Source: Bacteroidales bacterium (GTDB taxonomy: Bacteria > Bacteroidota > Bacteroidia > Bacteroidales > F082). Taken from it: a stretch of DNA of 33,030 bases. Within the stretch, counting starts at the first letter, position 1; each line of letters opens with the position of its first letter. The stretch is taken from contig JAQVGO010000019.1 of NCBI GenBank assembly GCA_028696715.1, positions 1-33,030 of the forward strand, given 5' to 3'. The translations under genes were made by a program, and so were the position numbers. A model generated the notes under the pieces. It saw nothing but the letters and a program-made list of their open reading frames with translations, was not told the origin of the DNA and ran no database searches. Shown here in pieces: positions 16,898 to 25,798 of this stretch.

Positions 16898-17479
16898 CTA
16901 ACAAAGCCGATCGCCCATTTTTTTCATCATCTTCAGCCAGGTAGCTCTACGTCTTTCGTCTGCTTTTCGAAGCAATCCCAGCGTTGTAATTTTAACAGGC
17001 TTAATCCCGACAAATTGCAATAAGGCTTTGCGCATGGCATGATGACCAGGCGCAAACTGCACCAAATAATAATACCATTTGGGCGAATCCATCGTAACGA
17101 TCAAACGGGCAGTCTTTCCCCTCAGTAATCTGTCAGGATTTGTGCGGCCACTTTTATAACGAAAGGCAAAGTCAGGAAGAAAGGTTCTGTCAATAAAACC
17201 TTTAAGCAATGCAGGATAGGTTCCCCACCAGTTGGGATAAAAAAATACCAGATGATCAGCCCAACTAATCGCTTCCTGGGCAGCCACCAGATCAGATTCC
17301 AGCTCCTGATTTCCGCGGTAACCTTCACGAAAATTGATCTCGAAATTCAACTCTCTCAAAACCAACTGCCTGATATTGGCACCTTTGGCTGATGCAGCTT
17401 CGATATATACCTGTTGCAACTGATCTATAAAAGAATCATTCACGGGATGTCCGTGAATGATTAGGATATTTTTCGACAT
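16898..17479 (-). CDS. Flavodoxin-fold NAD(P)H:quinone oxidoreductase
   Basis: A 193-residue cytosolic flavoprotein of the Flavodoxin_2 family (MdaB/KefF/NQO-like). NILIIHGHP is the FMN/FAD phosphate loop. ADHLVFFYPNWWGTYPALLKGFIDRTFLPDFAF is the isoalloxazine-contacting segment shared by these reductases, and GKTARLIVTMDSP precedes the last part of the fold. It probably makes two-electron reductions of quinones. I start at the ATG at 17479; a TTG at 17488 is also in frame. No KefC partner is nearby. Confidence 0.85.
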   Translation of the reverse strand: MSKNILIIHGHPVNDSFIDQLQQVYIEAASAKGANIRQLVLRELNFEINFREGYRGNQELESDLVAAQEAISWADHLVFFYPNWWGTYPALLKGFIDRTFLPDFAFRYKSGRTNPDRLLRGKTARLIVTMDSPKWYYYLVQFAPGHHAMRKALLQFVGIKPVKITTLGLLRKADERRRATWLKMMKKMGDRLC

Positions 17480-17556
17480 ATTTTTCAAATCTTTTATCGC
17501 AGATCACACAAAAGCTGCGGTCTGCAATAGACAATATTTTGCCTCAATTGTTCACT

Positions 17557-20007
17557 TTAAAGAACAAGAGGATGCTTAATTTTTTGATCCAACAGGGCTA
17601 AGTTAAGCACTTCTGTCATTTGCTTAACGAAGTGAAATTCAATTCCTTTAATATATTCTTCAGGAATTTCATTGAAGTCTTTTCTGTTTTCTTCCGATAA
17701 AATTATGTCTGTGATACTACTACGCTTGGCAGCCAGGATTTTTTCCTTGATCCCTCCTACCGGTAATACTTTGCCGCGCAAGGTAATCTCGCCTGTCATG
17801 GCCAGTTTCGAACGTACGATACGTTGAGTAAAGGCTGAGGTAAGTGCCGTGAGCATGGTAATCCCTGCCGAAGGACCATCTTTTGGTGTTGCCCCTTCCG
17901 GTACATGAATATGTACGTTCCATTTGTCGAAAACTTCAGGGTCGATATCAAAGTCAGAAGCGTGAGACTTGATAAACTCATAGGCAATGCTGGCAGATTC
18001 TTTCATCACATCACCCAGATTTCCGGTGAGCTTAAGATTGCCTTTTCCACGACTGAGGCTCACTTCGATAAACAGAATCTCACCTCCAACAGGCGTCCAG
18101 GCCAAGCCCGTAGCAACGCCAGGCACATCGTGCTGCATCACTTTCTCGCGCTGAAAACGACCAATACCAAGCACTTTTTCAAGATCTTCCTTGCTTACCT
18201 TAACATTGTACGCCTCGTCCATGGCAATGAATTTGGCTTTGTTGCGTATGATTCGGGCCAGTTGTCGTTCCAAAGTCCTTACACCGGCTTCACGGGTGTA
18301 ATGCTCAATGATATCCTCAGTAATTTTTTTTGAGAATGAAATCTGTTTTGATTTCAAGCCATGTTCTTTCATCTGCTTAGGGATCAGATGTTTTTTGGCT
18401 ATTTCAATTTTTTCCTCAATCAGATAACCACTCAAATCGATCACTTCCATGCGATCGCGCAAAGCAGGATGCACGCTGCTCAGGGTATTGGCGGTAGCGA
18501 TAAACATCACCCTGGAGAGGTCGTATTCCAGTTCTAAAAAATTATCGTAAAAGCTGGTGTTTTGCTCCGGATCAAGCACTTCGAGCAAAGCGGCTTGTGG
18601 ATCACCATTTATGGTGTTTCCGCTAACCTTATCTATCTCGTCCAGCACGTAAACAGGATTTGAGGATTTTGCCTTCCGCAGATTTTGTATAATACGTCCC
18701 GGCATGGCTCCGATATAGGTCTTGCGGTGTCCGCGAAGTTCAGCTTCATCGCGCAGACCACCCAACGACATGCGGATATATTTGCGGTTAAGTGCAGAAG
18801 CTATTGACTTGCCCAGGGATGTTTTTCCTACTCCGGGAGGCCCTACCAGACAAAGAATCGGAGATTTCATATCCTGTTTAATCTTTAATATCGCAAGATA
18901 TTCAATGATTCTTTCCTTCACTTTGTCAAGGCCAAAATGATCGTTGTCGAGCACTTTTTGTGCATTTTTCAGATCCAGATTATCCGTGGTATATTCGTTC
19001 CAGGGCAGTTCGACCAGATATTCGAGGTAATTATGCTGAATGCCATACTCCGCCGCCTGCGGATTCATGCGCTGCAATTTTGTCAGCTCCCGTTCAAATA
19101 CATCCTTTAGCTGTTTTGACCATTTCTTCTTCTCAGCTTTTGCTTTTAACTCGCGAATATCCAACTCATTTGGCGTTCCACCCAATTCTTCCTGTATGGT
19201 CTTGAGTTGCTGATTCAGAAAATAATCCCGCTGCTGTTTATCGAGGTCGATCTTTACCTTGTTCTGTATTTGATTCTTCAGGTCGAGCAGTTGAAGTTCC
19301 TTTGTCAAGGCAGCCAAAACAGTATTCGCCCGTTCGACCATATTCTTAACCTCAAGTAATCTTTGCTTCTCTACTACATCAATATTGAGGTTGCTCGAAA
19401 CAAAATTTATCAAAAAAACAGGTGATTCGATATTTTTAATGGCAAATGAAGCCTCGGAAGGAATATGCGGTGATTTTTGAATTATTTGTAACGACAAATC
19501 CTTTAGCGACTGTATGAGAGCCTGAAACTGACGATCTTTTGGCAATTCGATCACTTCTTCAAATGCACCTGTGCGGGCTTTAAAATAAGGTGTTTCCTGA
19601 ACCATTTCAAGCAGACGAAAACGCTTCATTCCCTGAATGATAACGGTTGTATTTCCATCAGGCATTTGCAGTGTTTTCAGTATTCGCGCCACCGTTCCCA
19701 CGGTATTCAGATCAGTAAATGAGGGATCTTCGATGCCTGGATTCTTTTGCGACACCACACCGATAATACGCTCTTTGCGGTAAGCTTCTTTCACTAATCT
19801 TATTGATTTGTCACGGCCCACCGTGATAGGAATCACCACGCCGGGAAACAAAACTGCATTACGCAGAGGCAGGATAGCCAGCTCTTCGGGCAGCTCTTCA
19901 GCATTCATCTGTTCTTCATCTTCGGGCGAGAGCAGGGGGATGAATTCTGCATCAGACTCAAGTAAATCAGTTAATTGAAAGCTTGTGTTATTGAATATAT
20001 TTTTCAT
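17557..20007 (-). CDS. lon: ATP-dependent protease Lon
   Basis: An 816-residue cytosolic AAA+ protease that degrades misfolded and regulatory proteins. The order is the Lon N-domain (about 40-240; [19 protein letters not shown]), a coiled-coil linker, the AAA+ module (Walker [10 protein letters not shown] 389-397; VYVLDEIDK), and the C-terminal protease with the Ser-Lys dyad: S713 in PKDGPSAGI and K754 in [12 protein letters not shown]. Length and motifs are normal and the gene is intact. A terminator for the upstream gene separates it from the GlmU-like gene, so it is probably transcribed alone. I saw no clear TAnnTTTG box just upstream. Confidence 0.98.
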   Translation of the reverse strand: MKNIFNNTSFQLTDLLESDAEFIPLLSPEDEEQMNAEELPEELAILPLRNAVLFPGVVIPITVGRDKSIRLVKEAYRKERIIGVVSQKNPGIEDPSFTDLNTVGTVARILKTLQMPDGNTTVIIQGMKRFRLLEMVQETPYFKARTGAFEEVIELPKDRQFQALIQSLKDLSLQIIQKSPHIPSEASFAIKNIESPVFLINFVSSNLNIDVVEKQRLLEVKNMVERANTVLAALTKELQLLDLKNQIQNKVKIDLDKQQRDYFLNQQLKTIQEELGGTPNELDIRELKAKAEKKKWSKQLKDVFERELTKLQRMNPQAAEYGIQHNYLEYLVELPWNEYTTDNLDLKNAQKVLDNDHFGLDKVKERIIEYLAILKIKQDMKSPILCLVGPPGVGKTSLGKSIASALNRKYIRMSLGGLRDEAELRGHRKTYIGAMPGRIIQNLRKAKSSNPVYVLDEIDKVSGNTINGDPQAALLEVLDPEQNTSFYDNFLELEYDLSRVMFIATANTLSSVHPALRDRMEVIDLSGYLIEEKIEIAKKHLIPKQMKEHGLKSKQISFSKKITEDIIEHYTREAGVRTLERQLARIIRNKAKFIAMDEAYNVKVSKEDLEKVLGIGRFQREKVMQHDVPGVATGLAWTPVGGEILFIEVSLSRGKGNLKLTGNLGDVMKESASIAYEFIKSHASDFDIDPEVFDKWNVHIHVPEGATPKDGPSAGITMLTALTSAFTQRIVRSKLAMTGEITLRGKVLPVGGIKEKILAAKRSSITDIILSEENRKDFNEIPEEYIKGIEFHFVKQMTEVLNLALLDQKIKHPLVL

Positions 20008-20044
20008 ATTTGATTTTCAGACATTTTGGCACTTCGTACAGCAT

Positions 20045-20081
20045 AAAAAGCGCTTTTGCATCATTCTGTCAGCAAAAACGC
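20045..20081 (-). terminator. Terminator of the GlmU-like gene
   Basis: On the minus strand GCGTTTTTGC (20072-20081) pairs with GCAAAAGCGC (20050-20059) around a 12-base loop, then a run of five T follows (20045-20049). One pair is G:U on this strand and a mismatch on the other. Confidence 0.7.
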
Positions 20082-20179
20082 TCATCATTAAAGTCGTTAA
20101 CGATCTGTAACAGAGGTCACCATATCATATTGATGCTTTATTTTCCTCATTACAGGTCAAGAAATGTGCCAGTGATTAA

Positions 20180-21367
20180 TCAGGCTCTGCGGTTTTTATG
20201 GGTGAGGCTGTATATCTCTTTCAAAATGGATGATTCTATTTTATCAAACTCTTTTCCCCTTCGGGCATAGACTGCTTCCGCTATTTTTACAGCTTTTTTC
20301 AAATCAAAATCGGCATACCCATGTGTGCCTCCCCACGAAAAAGATGGTACAAAATTTCGCTGGTATCCGGCTCCATAGATATTTGCGTTTACACCCACAA
20401 CAGTTCCTGTATTAAACATGGTATTAATTCCCGATTTGGAATGATCGCCCATAATCAATCCGCAAAACTGAAGGCCGGTAGCAACAAATGCATCTTCGGC
20501 ATACGACCACAGCTTCACTTCTTCGTAGGTATTTTTTAGGTTAGAGGTATTGGTATCAGCTCCCAAATTACACCATTCGCCCAGGACCGAATGACCTAAA
20601 AAACCATCATGTGCTTTATTTGAAAAACCCAAAATAACTGAGTTGTTTACCTCTCCCCCAACCTTTGAATAAGGGCCTATGGTAGTAGCTCCGTATATCT
20701 TGGCATCCATTTTGAGCACGGCATGGTCGCACAAGGCAAAGGGGCCTCTTACCTTGCTGCCCTCCATTATTTCGGCGTTTTTGCCAATATAAACTGGGCC
20801 GGTAGAAGCATTGATAATAGCAAATTCGACAACCGCACCTTCTTCAATGAAGATATTTTCGGGACTAATAACACGATTGGTCGTGCTTAATTTTTGCGAC
20901 TTCCTGCCTTTGGTTAGCAACGCAAAATCGTCCCGGATAGCACGGTCGTTATAATGAAATAAATCCCAGGTATTTTCAACCTTTATAAAATCAATCTCAG
21001 TGCTGATCGTTGCAATATCATCACTTGTTTCGCTGCCAAAGCTATCCAGTGAATCAGCTTTGAGGCACATGGCTATCACGCTGTCGCCCTTTACCAGGGT
21101 TTCACCGGATTTGAGTTGCTTTACCTGCGCTACCAACTCAACTGTTGGGCAAACAGCTCCATTGATCAGTATATTGGATTCAGCTTTAACCAGCGGAAAT
21201 TTCACCGCCAGATAAGGTTCGGTCAAAGTGGAAGTTTTCTCTTTGAGCATAAGCTCCCACTTTTCTCGAATCGTTAATATCCCGATACGAAGGTCAGCCA
21301 CAGGACGTGTGAAGGTTAGGGGTAGCAGATTATTTCTGAAGGTACTGTCGAAAAGGATATAATTCAT
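20180..21367 (-). CDS. GlmU-like nucleotidyltransferase / hexapeptide-repeat protein
   Basis: A 395-residue protein with a nucleotidyltransferase-like N-terminal half and a left-handed beta-helix C-terminal half, as in GlmU. The start MNYILFDSTFRNNLLPLTF and RPVADLRIG replace the usual glycine-rich GxGTRM loop, which is the pattern of the Bacteroidota GlmU-family paralogue rather than of GlmU itself. The C-terminal part contains hexapeptide-like stretches (AIINASTGPVYIGKNAEIMEG and similar). It probably acts on sugar phosphates for cell-surface polymers, but substrates are not deducible here. A TATATTTG box lies 29 bases upstream and a terminator follows. Confidence 0.82.
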   Translation of the reverse strand: MNYILFDSTFRNNLLPLTFTRPVADLRIGILTIREKWELMLKEKTSTLTEPYLAVKFPLVKAESNILINGAVCPTVELVAQVKQLKSGETLVKGDSVIAMCLKADSLDSFGSETSDDIATISTEIDFIKVENTWDLFHYNDRAIRDDFALLTKGRKSQKLSTTNRVISPENIFIEEGAVVEFAIINASTGPVYIGKNAEIMEGSKVRGPFALCDHAVLKMDAKIYGATTIGPYSKVGGEVNNSVILGFSNKAHDGFLGHSVLGEWCNLGADTNTSNLKNTYEEVKLWSYAEDAFVATGLQFCGLIMGDHSKSGINTMFNTGTVVGVNANIYGAGYQRNFVPSFSWGGTHGYADFDLKKAVKIAEAVYARRGKEFDKIESSILKEIYSLTHKNRRA

Positions 21368-21396
21368 GGTCGGTAAACGTATTTAGGGTTACTGAA

Positions 21397-21404
21397 CAAA
21401 TATA
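21397..21404 (-). promoter_or_regulatory. -7 box of the GlmU-like gene
   Basis: TATATTTG on the minus strand, 29 bases before the ATG at 21367. Confidence 0.5.
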
Positions 21405-21453
21405 CTTATTTTTAAGCTGTTTAAAACCTGTTGCCAAAAATATTTTCAATTAC

Positions 21454-21484
21454 AAAAAAAGCCCTCACCTGATCAGGAAAGGGC
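21454..21484 (-). terminator. Terminator of rpmE2
   Basis: On the minus strand GCCCT (21480-21484) pairs with AGGGC (21461-21465). An inner palindrome CCTGATCAGG extends the hairpin, and T7 follows (21454-21460). It lies 20 bases past the rpmE2 stop. Confidence 0.85.
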
Positions 21485-21504
21485 CTCAAATACTATATCT
21501 GAGC

Positions 21505-21771
21505 CTATTTAGCTTTCTGATCATAATGTTTTTTGTACCTGTTTTTAAACTTATCAACACGTCCGGCTGAGTCAACGAGCTTCATCTTACCTGTATAAAA
21601 AGGATGAGATGTGTGTGAAATCTCAAGTTTAACAAGCGGGTATTCATTACCGTCGTCCCATACAATGGTATCTTTGGAGTTGATCGTCGAACGCGAAATA
21701 AAACTATAATCGTTCGACATGTCTTTAAAAACAACTAAGCGGTAATTCTTTGGGTGAATGTCTTTTTTCAT
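21505..21771 (-). CDS. rpmE2: 50S ribosomal protein L31 type B
   Basis: An 88-residue L31 with the type B sequence [58 protein letters not shown]. The zinc-binding CxxC pairs of type A L31 are absent, so this is the zinc-independent form. It is a single-gene unit with a full -33/-7 promoter and a strong terminator. No Zur-like operator was recognised. Confidence 0.96.
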   Translation of the reverse strand: MKKDIHPKNYRLVVFKDMSNDYSFISRSTINSKDTIVWDDGNEYPLVKLEISHTSHPFYTGKMKLVDSAGRVDKFKNRYKKHYDQKAK

Positions 21772-21802
21772 CGCTACAATTTGGCTTATAATTTAAGGGC
21801 TG

Positions 21803-21835
21803 CAAAATTACAGTCTTTAAATGAATTATCCCAAA
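21803..21835 (-). promoter_or_regulatory. Promoter of rpmE2
   Basis: On the minus strand TTTG (21832-21835), a 21-base spacer and TAATTTTG (21803-21810). The box lies 31 bases upstream of the rpmE2 ATG. Confidence 0.7.
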
Positions 21836-21888
21836 CTTTTTTCATGTTTTTTTCTTTTCAGCGATTTAACTTCCAAAAACCCGCCCGT

Positions 21889-22944
21889 TTATCCATTCAA
21901 ACGAAGCAAAAACGCAATGGTGTCGATCCCGTCAGCATAGTCTGTCAGAGCCGGAAACTGCGCTTTACCAAAAGGATAAGAATTTGAATACCAGGCTTTA
22001 TCAGAGACTGTACATTGAATTTTATCTTTATTCAATGCAATCACTTCATTCAAAATGCCTTCATCTTCATATTGCTGATAGTGTAGAACTGCCACAGGGC
22101 TTCCAAAATCTTCGGCAGCTTTTAATAACACAAAACCGCTGTCATAATGCTGAACCCCATTGACCAAAAAGATGGCTTTGTAGTACTCATAATTATTAAA
22201 GTATTTGGTATGATCTGCAACTTTCGAATAAGCTTCAAATGATTGCAGAAGCCTTTCGAAATTATAATCTTTCGGAACAAATAAGGTGGAAACATTCCGG
22301 CAACCCAATCCAAAATAGGAAAAAATATCCAGCCCCAGCTGGTGAAGGGCTTCATCGGATTCATTACCATTCAGGATTGCAACTCCATGCCTGTTTCGGC
22401 GGATAACATGGGGATATTTCCCGAAATAGTAATCGAAATACCGGCCGCTGTTGTCGCTTCCTGTTGCAATTACGGCATCAAAATCGCTGATTCGCTGATC
22501 TGTAAAACTGATAAAGGATTCAAACCCTGGCTCAATGTCAATGAGCATTTTGGCTATGGCAGGCAACAGGAAGCGATCCTGATGCGATAATTTCCCTAAA
22601 AAGCTGTGACCGCAAAGCAAAACGTGTACAAAATCCTGAAATCCTACAAGCGGAACATTACCAGCCATAATCACGGCCAGGGTTTTCGCCTGATTATTTG
22701 TTTCCGGGATCGCATATTGCTTTGCTATTTTTGTTAGTTCATCAGACTTGAGCATTGCAACAACACTCCGGAGCATGAGATGAATATTATCTTCCGTAAA
22801 CCAAGGGTTTGCTCTCATGGCCTGTTGCATCACTTCTTCCGTCAGAACGGCAGCATGTTGTGGCTTGTAATAGCCTTCCATTAAATTATTTAGCTGCTGC
22901 CCAAGTTGCGACAAAGCATTGATTCGCTGGTCTAATTGAAACAT
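21889..22944 (-). CDS. LuxC-family acyl-CoA reductase
   Basis: A 351-residue protein resembling the LuxC acyl-CoA reductases (aldehyde-dehydrogenase fold). AVIMAGNVPLVGFQDFVHVL corresponds to the cofactor-binding region, VIATGSDNSGRYFDYYFGKYPHVIRRNRHG to the central segment, and DIFSYFGLGCRNVSTLFVP holds the expected catalytic cysteine (GLGC). It probably reduces a fatty acyl thioester to the aldehyde with NADPH. No other lux gene is present; in Bacteroidota this homologue usually stands alone. It is transcribed divergently from serC. Confidence 0.8.
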   Translation of the reverse strand: MFQLDQRINALSQLGQQLNNLMEGYYKPQHAAVLTEEVMQQAMRANPWFTEDNIHLMLRSVVAMLKSDELTKIAKQYAIPETNNQAKTLAVIMAGNVPLVGFQDFVHVLLCGHSFLGKLSHQDRFLLPAIAKMLIDIEPGFESFISFTDQRISDFDAVIATGSDNSGRYFDYYFGKYPHVIRRNRHGVAILNGNESDEALHQLGLDIFSYFGLGCRNVSTLFVPKDYNFERLLQSFEAYSKVADHTKYFNNYEYYKAIFLVNGVQHYDSGFVLLKAAEDFGSPVAVLHYQQYEDEGILNEVIALNKDKIQCTVSDKAWYSNSYPFGKAQFPALTDYADGIDTIAFLLRLNG

Positions 22945-23022
22945 GAATTTTCTCAGATTTAAAACGTTTGCGAAGTTACAGAAATAGTTTGGTTAATTAT
23001 TTCACAATACATACAAAACTAC

Positions 23023-23030
23023 TATCTTTG
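23023..23030 (+). promoter_or_regulatory. -7 box upstream of serC
   Basis: TATCTTTG matches TAnnTTTG. Transcription from it would start near 23036 and give a leader of about 165 bases before the serC ATG at 23202. No -33 TTTG is seen at the normal spacing. Confidence 0.45.
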
Positions 23031-23041
23031 CTCCCGAACTG

Positions 23042-23074
23042 ATGAAAGATTTATTTTTTAGCTATGATGTTTGA
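23042..23074 (+). CDS. Possible 10-codon leader peptide before serC
   Basis: An ATG at 23042 opens MKDLFFSYDV and stops at TGA 23072-23074. It begins about six bases after the predicted transcript start. A short inverted repeat, GCTAT (23061-23065) and ATAGC (23081-23085), is followed by T7 at 23091-23097, the outline of an attenuator. The stem is only 5 bp and serine codons are not enriched (one AGC), so this may be chance. Confidence 0.15.
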   Translation: MKDLFFSYDV

Positions 23075-23201
23075 AGAAGGATAGCCGATGTTTTTTTGTC
23101 AAGCAAGATGAATAGCAAAGACAATACAGTAAGGGGAATTTAAAATTATTTTTTAAGCTGGAATGACTCTATTTAACATAATTTTTTAAACTCATTTAAT
23201 T

Positions 23202-24272
23202 ATGAAAAAGCATAATTTTTACGCAGGTCCATCTATCCTGCCACAGTACACCATCGAAAACACTGCCAATGCCTTGCACGATTTTGCAGGTATGGGACTT
23301 TCGCTAATGGAAATTTCGCATCGTAGCAAACAATTTATCGCAGTAGTTGAAGAGGCACAGGCTCTTTTCAAAGAGTTGTTAAACATCCCCGAAGGCTACT
23401 CAGTGATTTTTCTGGGAGGCGGTGCCAGCACACAGTTCTGCATGGTGCCTTACAATCTGTTCGGAAAGAAAGCTGCCTACCTGAATACCGGTGCCTGGGC
23501 AAAAAAGGCAATCAAAGAAGCCAAAATCTTTGGTGAAGTAGCTGTTGTTGCCACTTCCGAAGACAAAAACTTCAATTATATCCCCAAAGGTTACACCATT
23601 CCTAAGGATGCAGATTATTTCCATATCACCACAAACAACACCATATTTGGTACTGAAATATTACACGACATAGATTCTCCGGTGCCTTTGGTTGCTGATA
23701 TGTCGTCTGACATCTTCAGCAGGCCGGTTGATGTGTCAAAATATGCCATCATCTATGGTGGAGCGCAGAAAAACCTTGCCCCTGCAGGTGTAACTTTTGC
23801 CATCGTAAAACACGATGTGCTTGGCAAAGTTGATCGTGCCATACCCACCATGCTGAAGTATCAAACCCATATTGATAAGGAATCCATGTTCAATACACCT
23901 CCTGTAGTACCTATTTTTGCAGCTTTGCAAACGCTTAAATGGCTTAAACAAAAAGGTGGTGTAGCCGAAATGGAAAAGATAAACATCGAAAAGTCAGGTA
24001 AGCTTTATGCCGAGATTGATCGCAACAAATTATTCAAAGCTACCGTGCCAGATCCTGCTGATCGTTCGCGTATGAATGTTTGCTTTGTAATGAACGAAGG
24101 ATATGAAGCACACGAAAAAGCCTTTAACGAATTTGCTACAGAGCGTGGCATGATCGGCATTAAAGGACATCGCGATGTGGGTGGTTTCCGTGCATCTCTG
24201 TATAACGCACTTCCGCTCGAAAGTGTTGAAGCCTTGGTAAAAGTGATGCAGGATTTTGAAAAGACCATTTAA
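23202..24272 (+). CDS. serC: Phosphoserine aminotransferase
   Basis: SerC transfers the amino group from glutamate to 3-phosphohydroxypyruvate, the second step of serine synthesis, and also serves pyridoxal phosphate synthesis in some bacteria. The 356 residues match Ser[21 protein letters not shown], the [10 protein letters not shown] phosphate-binding segment, [10 protein letters not shown], and the PLP lysine K190 in [12 protein letters not shown]. The C-terminus contains [19 protein letters not shown]. Length is normal. A strong terminator-like hairpin separates it from serA. Confidence 0.97.
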   Translation: MKKHNFYAGPSILPQYTIENTANALHDFAGMGLSLMEISHRSKQFIAVVEEAQALFKELLNIPEGYSVIFLGGGASTQFCMVPYNLFGKKAAYLNTGAWAKKAIKEAKIFGEVAVVATSEDKNFNYIPKGYTIPKDADYFHITTNNTIFGTEILHDIDSPVPLVADMSSDIFSRPVDVSKYAIIYGGAQKNLAPAGVTFAIVKHDVLGKVDRAIPTMLKYQTHIDKESMFNTPPVVPIFAALQTLKWLKQKGGVAEMEKINIEKSGKLYAEIDRNKLFKATVPDPADRSRMNVCFVMNEGYEAHEKAFNEFATERGMIGIKGHRDVGGFRASLYNALPLESVEALVKVMQDFEKTI

Positions 24273-24291
24273 CAGCTGAATTTTATTCCAG

Positions 24292-24326
24292 ACCGGTTAG
24301 TTAACTCGATTAACTGACCGGTTTTT
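24292..24326 (+). terminator. Strong hairpin and T run between serC and serA
   Basis: ACCGGTTAGTTAA (24292-24304) pairs with TTAACTGACCGGT (24310-24322) over 13 bp with one G:U. The loop is CTCGA and the stem ends in T5 (24322-24326). It starts 20 bases after the serC stop and should end most serC transcripts. Confidence 0.85.
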
Positions 24327-24359
24327 AAAGATTTATTAAACATCAAAAAAATTACGGGT

Positions 24360-25280
24360 ATGAAAAAAGTATTGGTAGCAACCGAAAAACCCTTTGCAAA
24401 AATTGCAGCCGACAATATCAAGGCCATATTTGACAAGGCTGGATATACCTGTGTTTTTCTGGAGAAATACACAGATCATCAGCAATTTGTTGAGGCTTCC
24501 AAAGATGTGGATGCCATAATCATCAGGAGTGACAAAGCCAATCAGGCAGTAATTGAAAATGCACAACAATTAAAGATTATTGTACGTGCCGGAGCAGGTT
24601 ACGACAATGTTGACCTGGCAGCAGCTACTGCCAAGGATGTAGTAGTGATGAATACTCCCGGGCAGAACAGTAATGCTGTGGCAGAATTGGCTTTTGGGAT
24701 GATGGTTTATCAGGCTCGAAATCAGTTTAACGGAAGTTCGGGAACTGAGCTTAAAGGCAAAACGATTGGCATTCATGCCTATGGTAATGTTGGCAAAAAT
24801 GTAGCACGTATTGCCAAAGGCTTCGGAATGAATGTGAAGGCCTTTGATCCTTTTGTGAAGGCTGATGTCATCCAAAAAGATGGTGTGGAAGTGGTCGAAA
24901 GTATTGATGCACTTTACAGCAGCTGCGATTATATTTCGTTACATATTCCTGCCAACGACAAAACCAAGAAATCAATTAACTACGATTTACTCTCAAAAAT
25001 GCCTGCAACATCCATGCTCGTCAACACTGCCCGTAAGGAAGTGATAGACGAAGAAGGCCTCAAGCAAATCCTTGCTGAACGTAAAGGTTTTAGCTATGTT
25101 TCGGATATTGCTCCTGATATGGTTGCTGAACTTAAAGAGAGTTTTGGGGCACAATGCTTCTTCACACCCAAAAAGATGGGAGCACAAACCGCCGAAGCCA
25201 ATATCAACGCAGGCATAGCTGCTGCAGAGCAGATCATTGCATTCCTCGAAAAAGGAGATACAACTTTCAAAGTAAATTAA
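24360..25280 (+). CDS. serA: D-3-phosphoglycerate dehydrogenase, lysine-type active site
   Basis: SerA oxidises 3-phosphoglycerate with NAD, the first step of serine synthesis. At 306 residues this is the short form without ACT or intervening domains. The substrate loop RAGAGYDNVDLAAA, the dinucleotide loop GIHAYGNVGKNVARIA and the catalytic arginine in NTARKEV are present. At the position of the catalytic histidine (HxGxxT) the sequence reads TPKKMGAQT, with K272 aligned to the histidine. This histidine-to-lysine form (called type IIIK) is described for Entamoeba and is found in Bacteroides relatives. It follows serC after a terminator hairpin. Confidence 0.93.
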   Translation: MKKVLVATEKPFAKIAADNIKAIFDKAGYTCVFLEKYTDHQQFVEASKDVDAIIIRSDKANQAVIENAQQLKIIVRAGAGYDNVDLAAATAKDVVVMNTPGQNSNAVAELAFGMMVYQARNQFNGSSGTELKGKTIGIHAYGNVGKNVARIAKGFGMNVKAFDPFVKADVIQKDGVEVVESIDALYSSCDYISLHIPANDKTKKSINYDLLSKMPATSMLVNTARKEVIDEEGLKQILAERKGFSYVSDIAPDMVAELKESFGAQCFFTPKKMGAQTAEANINAGIAAAEQIIAFLEKGDTTFKVN

Positions 25281-25290
25281 TCAGGACAAG

Positions 25291-25318
25291 AAGCCGGGCA
25301 AAATATTGTCCGGCTTTT
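25291..25318 (+). terminator. Terminator after serA
   Basis: AAGCCGGGCAA (25291-25301) pairs with TTGTCCGGCTT (25306-25316) over 11 bp with one G:U and a four-base loop AATA, followed by TTTT. It begins 11 bases after the serA stop. Confidence 0.8.
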
Positions 25319-25341
25319 AAAAAAAGTGAATTATTCGGATT

Positions 25342-25776
25342 ATGAATCACCAAAACCAGACAACCCCGGCATTTTTTCGGTTTGAGGATCTTCGTATTTA
25401 TCATAAAGCATTGGACTATATCCTTTGGGTAAAAGATCATCTGGCCGGTCACGAAGCCTTCGATTCCTCCGGAATAGCAAATGCATTCAACGAAGCTGCC
25501 CGCCAAATCGCTTTAAATATTGCTGAAGGCTCGGCACGCAACAAGGCTCAATTCATTTATCACCTCAAGATTTCGAAAAGTGCCATCCGTACCTGCGTGG
25601 TATATGGAACACTTGCACTTAAAGAAAATATGATAGATGAACAAGCCGAATTTGAATCAAGGAATCAACTGATGGAAATGACCAAGATGCTGGGTGCACT
25701 GATCACTTCTTTGCAAAAAAATCAGTCACAAAACGATGAAAATGAGGACGATTCCTATCCGCAAAAAAATTGGTAA
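25342..25776 (+). CDS. Four-helix-bundle (S23-type) protein
   Basis: A 144-residue all-helical protein of the four-helix-bundle family once named after the 23S rRNA intervening-sequence protein. FFRFEDLRIYHKALDYILWV is its usual opening. The third helix carries IALNIAEGSARNKAQFIYHLKISKSA, the conserved core of the family. Most members form pentamers and have no settled function. Here it is not inside an rRNA gene but between serA and the DUF1015 gene, which starts 22 bases downstream. A terminator lies just before it, so it may depend on read-through or on a promoter I could not place. Confidence 0.85.
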   Translation: MNHQNQTTPAFFRFEDLRIYHKALDYILWVKDHLAGHEAFDSSGIANAFNEAARQIALNIAEGSARNKAQFIYHLKISKSAIRTCVVYGTLALKENMIDEQAEFESRNQLMEMTKMLGALITSLQKNQSQNDENEDDSYPQKNW

Positions 25777-25798
25777 CCTTTAAACTTAATCACAAACT

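Noticed and set aside
17542-17571. Terminator at the end of lon
   Set aside because: TTGTTC and GAACAA form a 6-bp stem with an outer CCTC/GAGG, but a bulge interrupts it and no U-tract follows on the minus strand.
21889-22944. Bioluminescence locus (luxC)
   Set aside because: Only the acyl-CoA reductase is present. No luxA, luxB, luxD or luxE genes are nearby, so light production is not supported.
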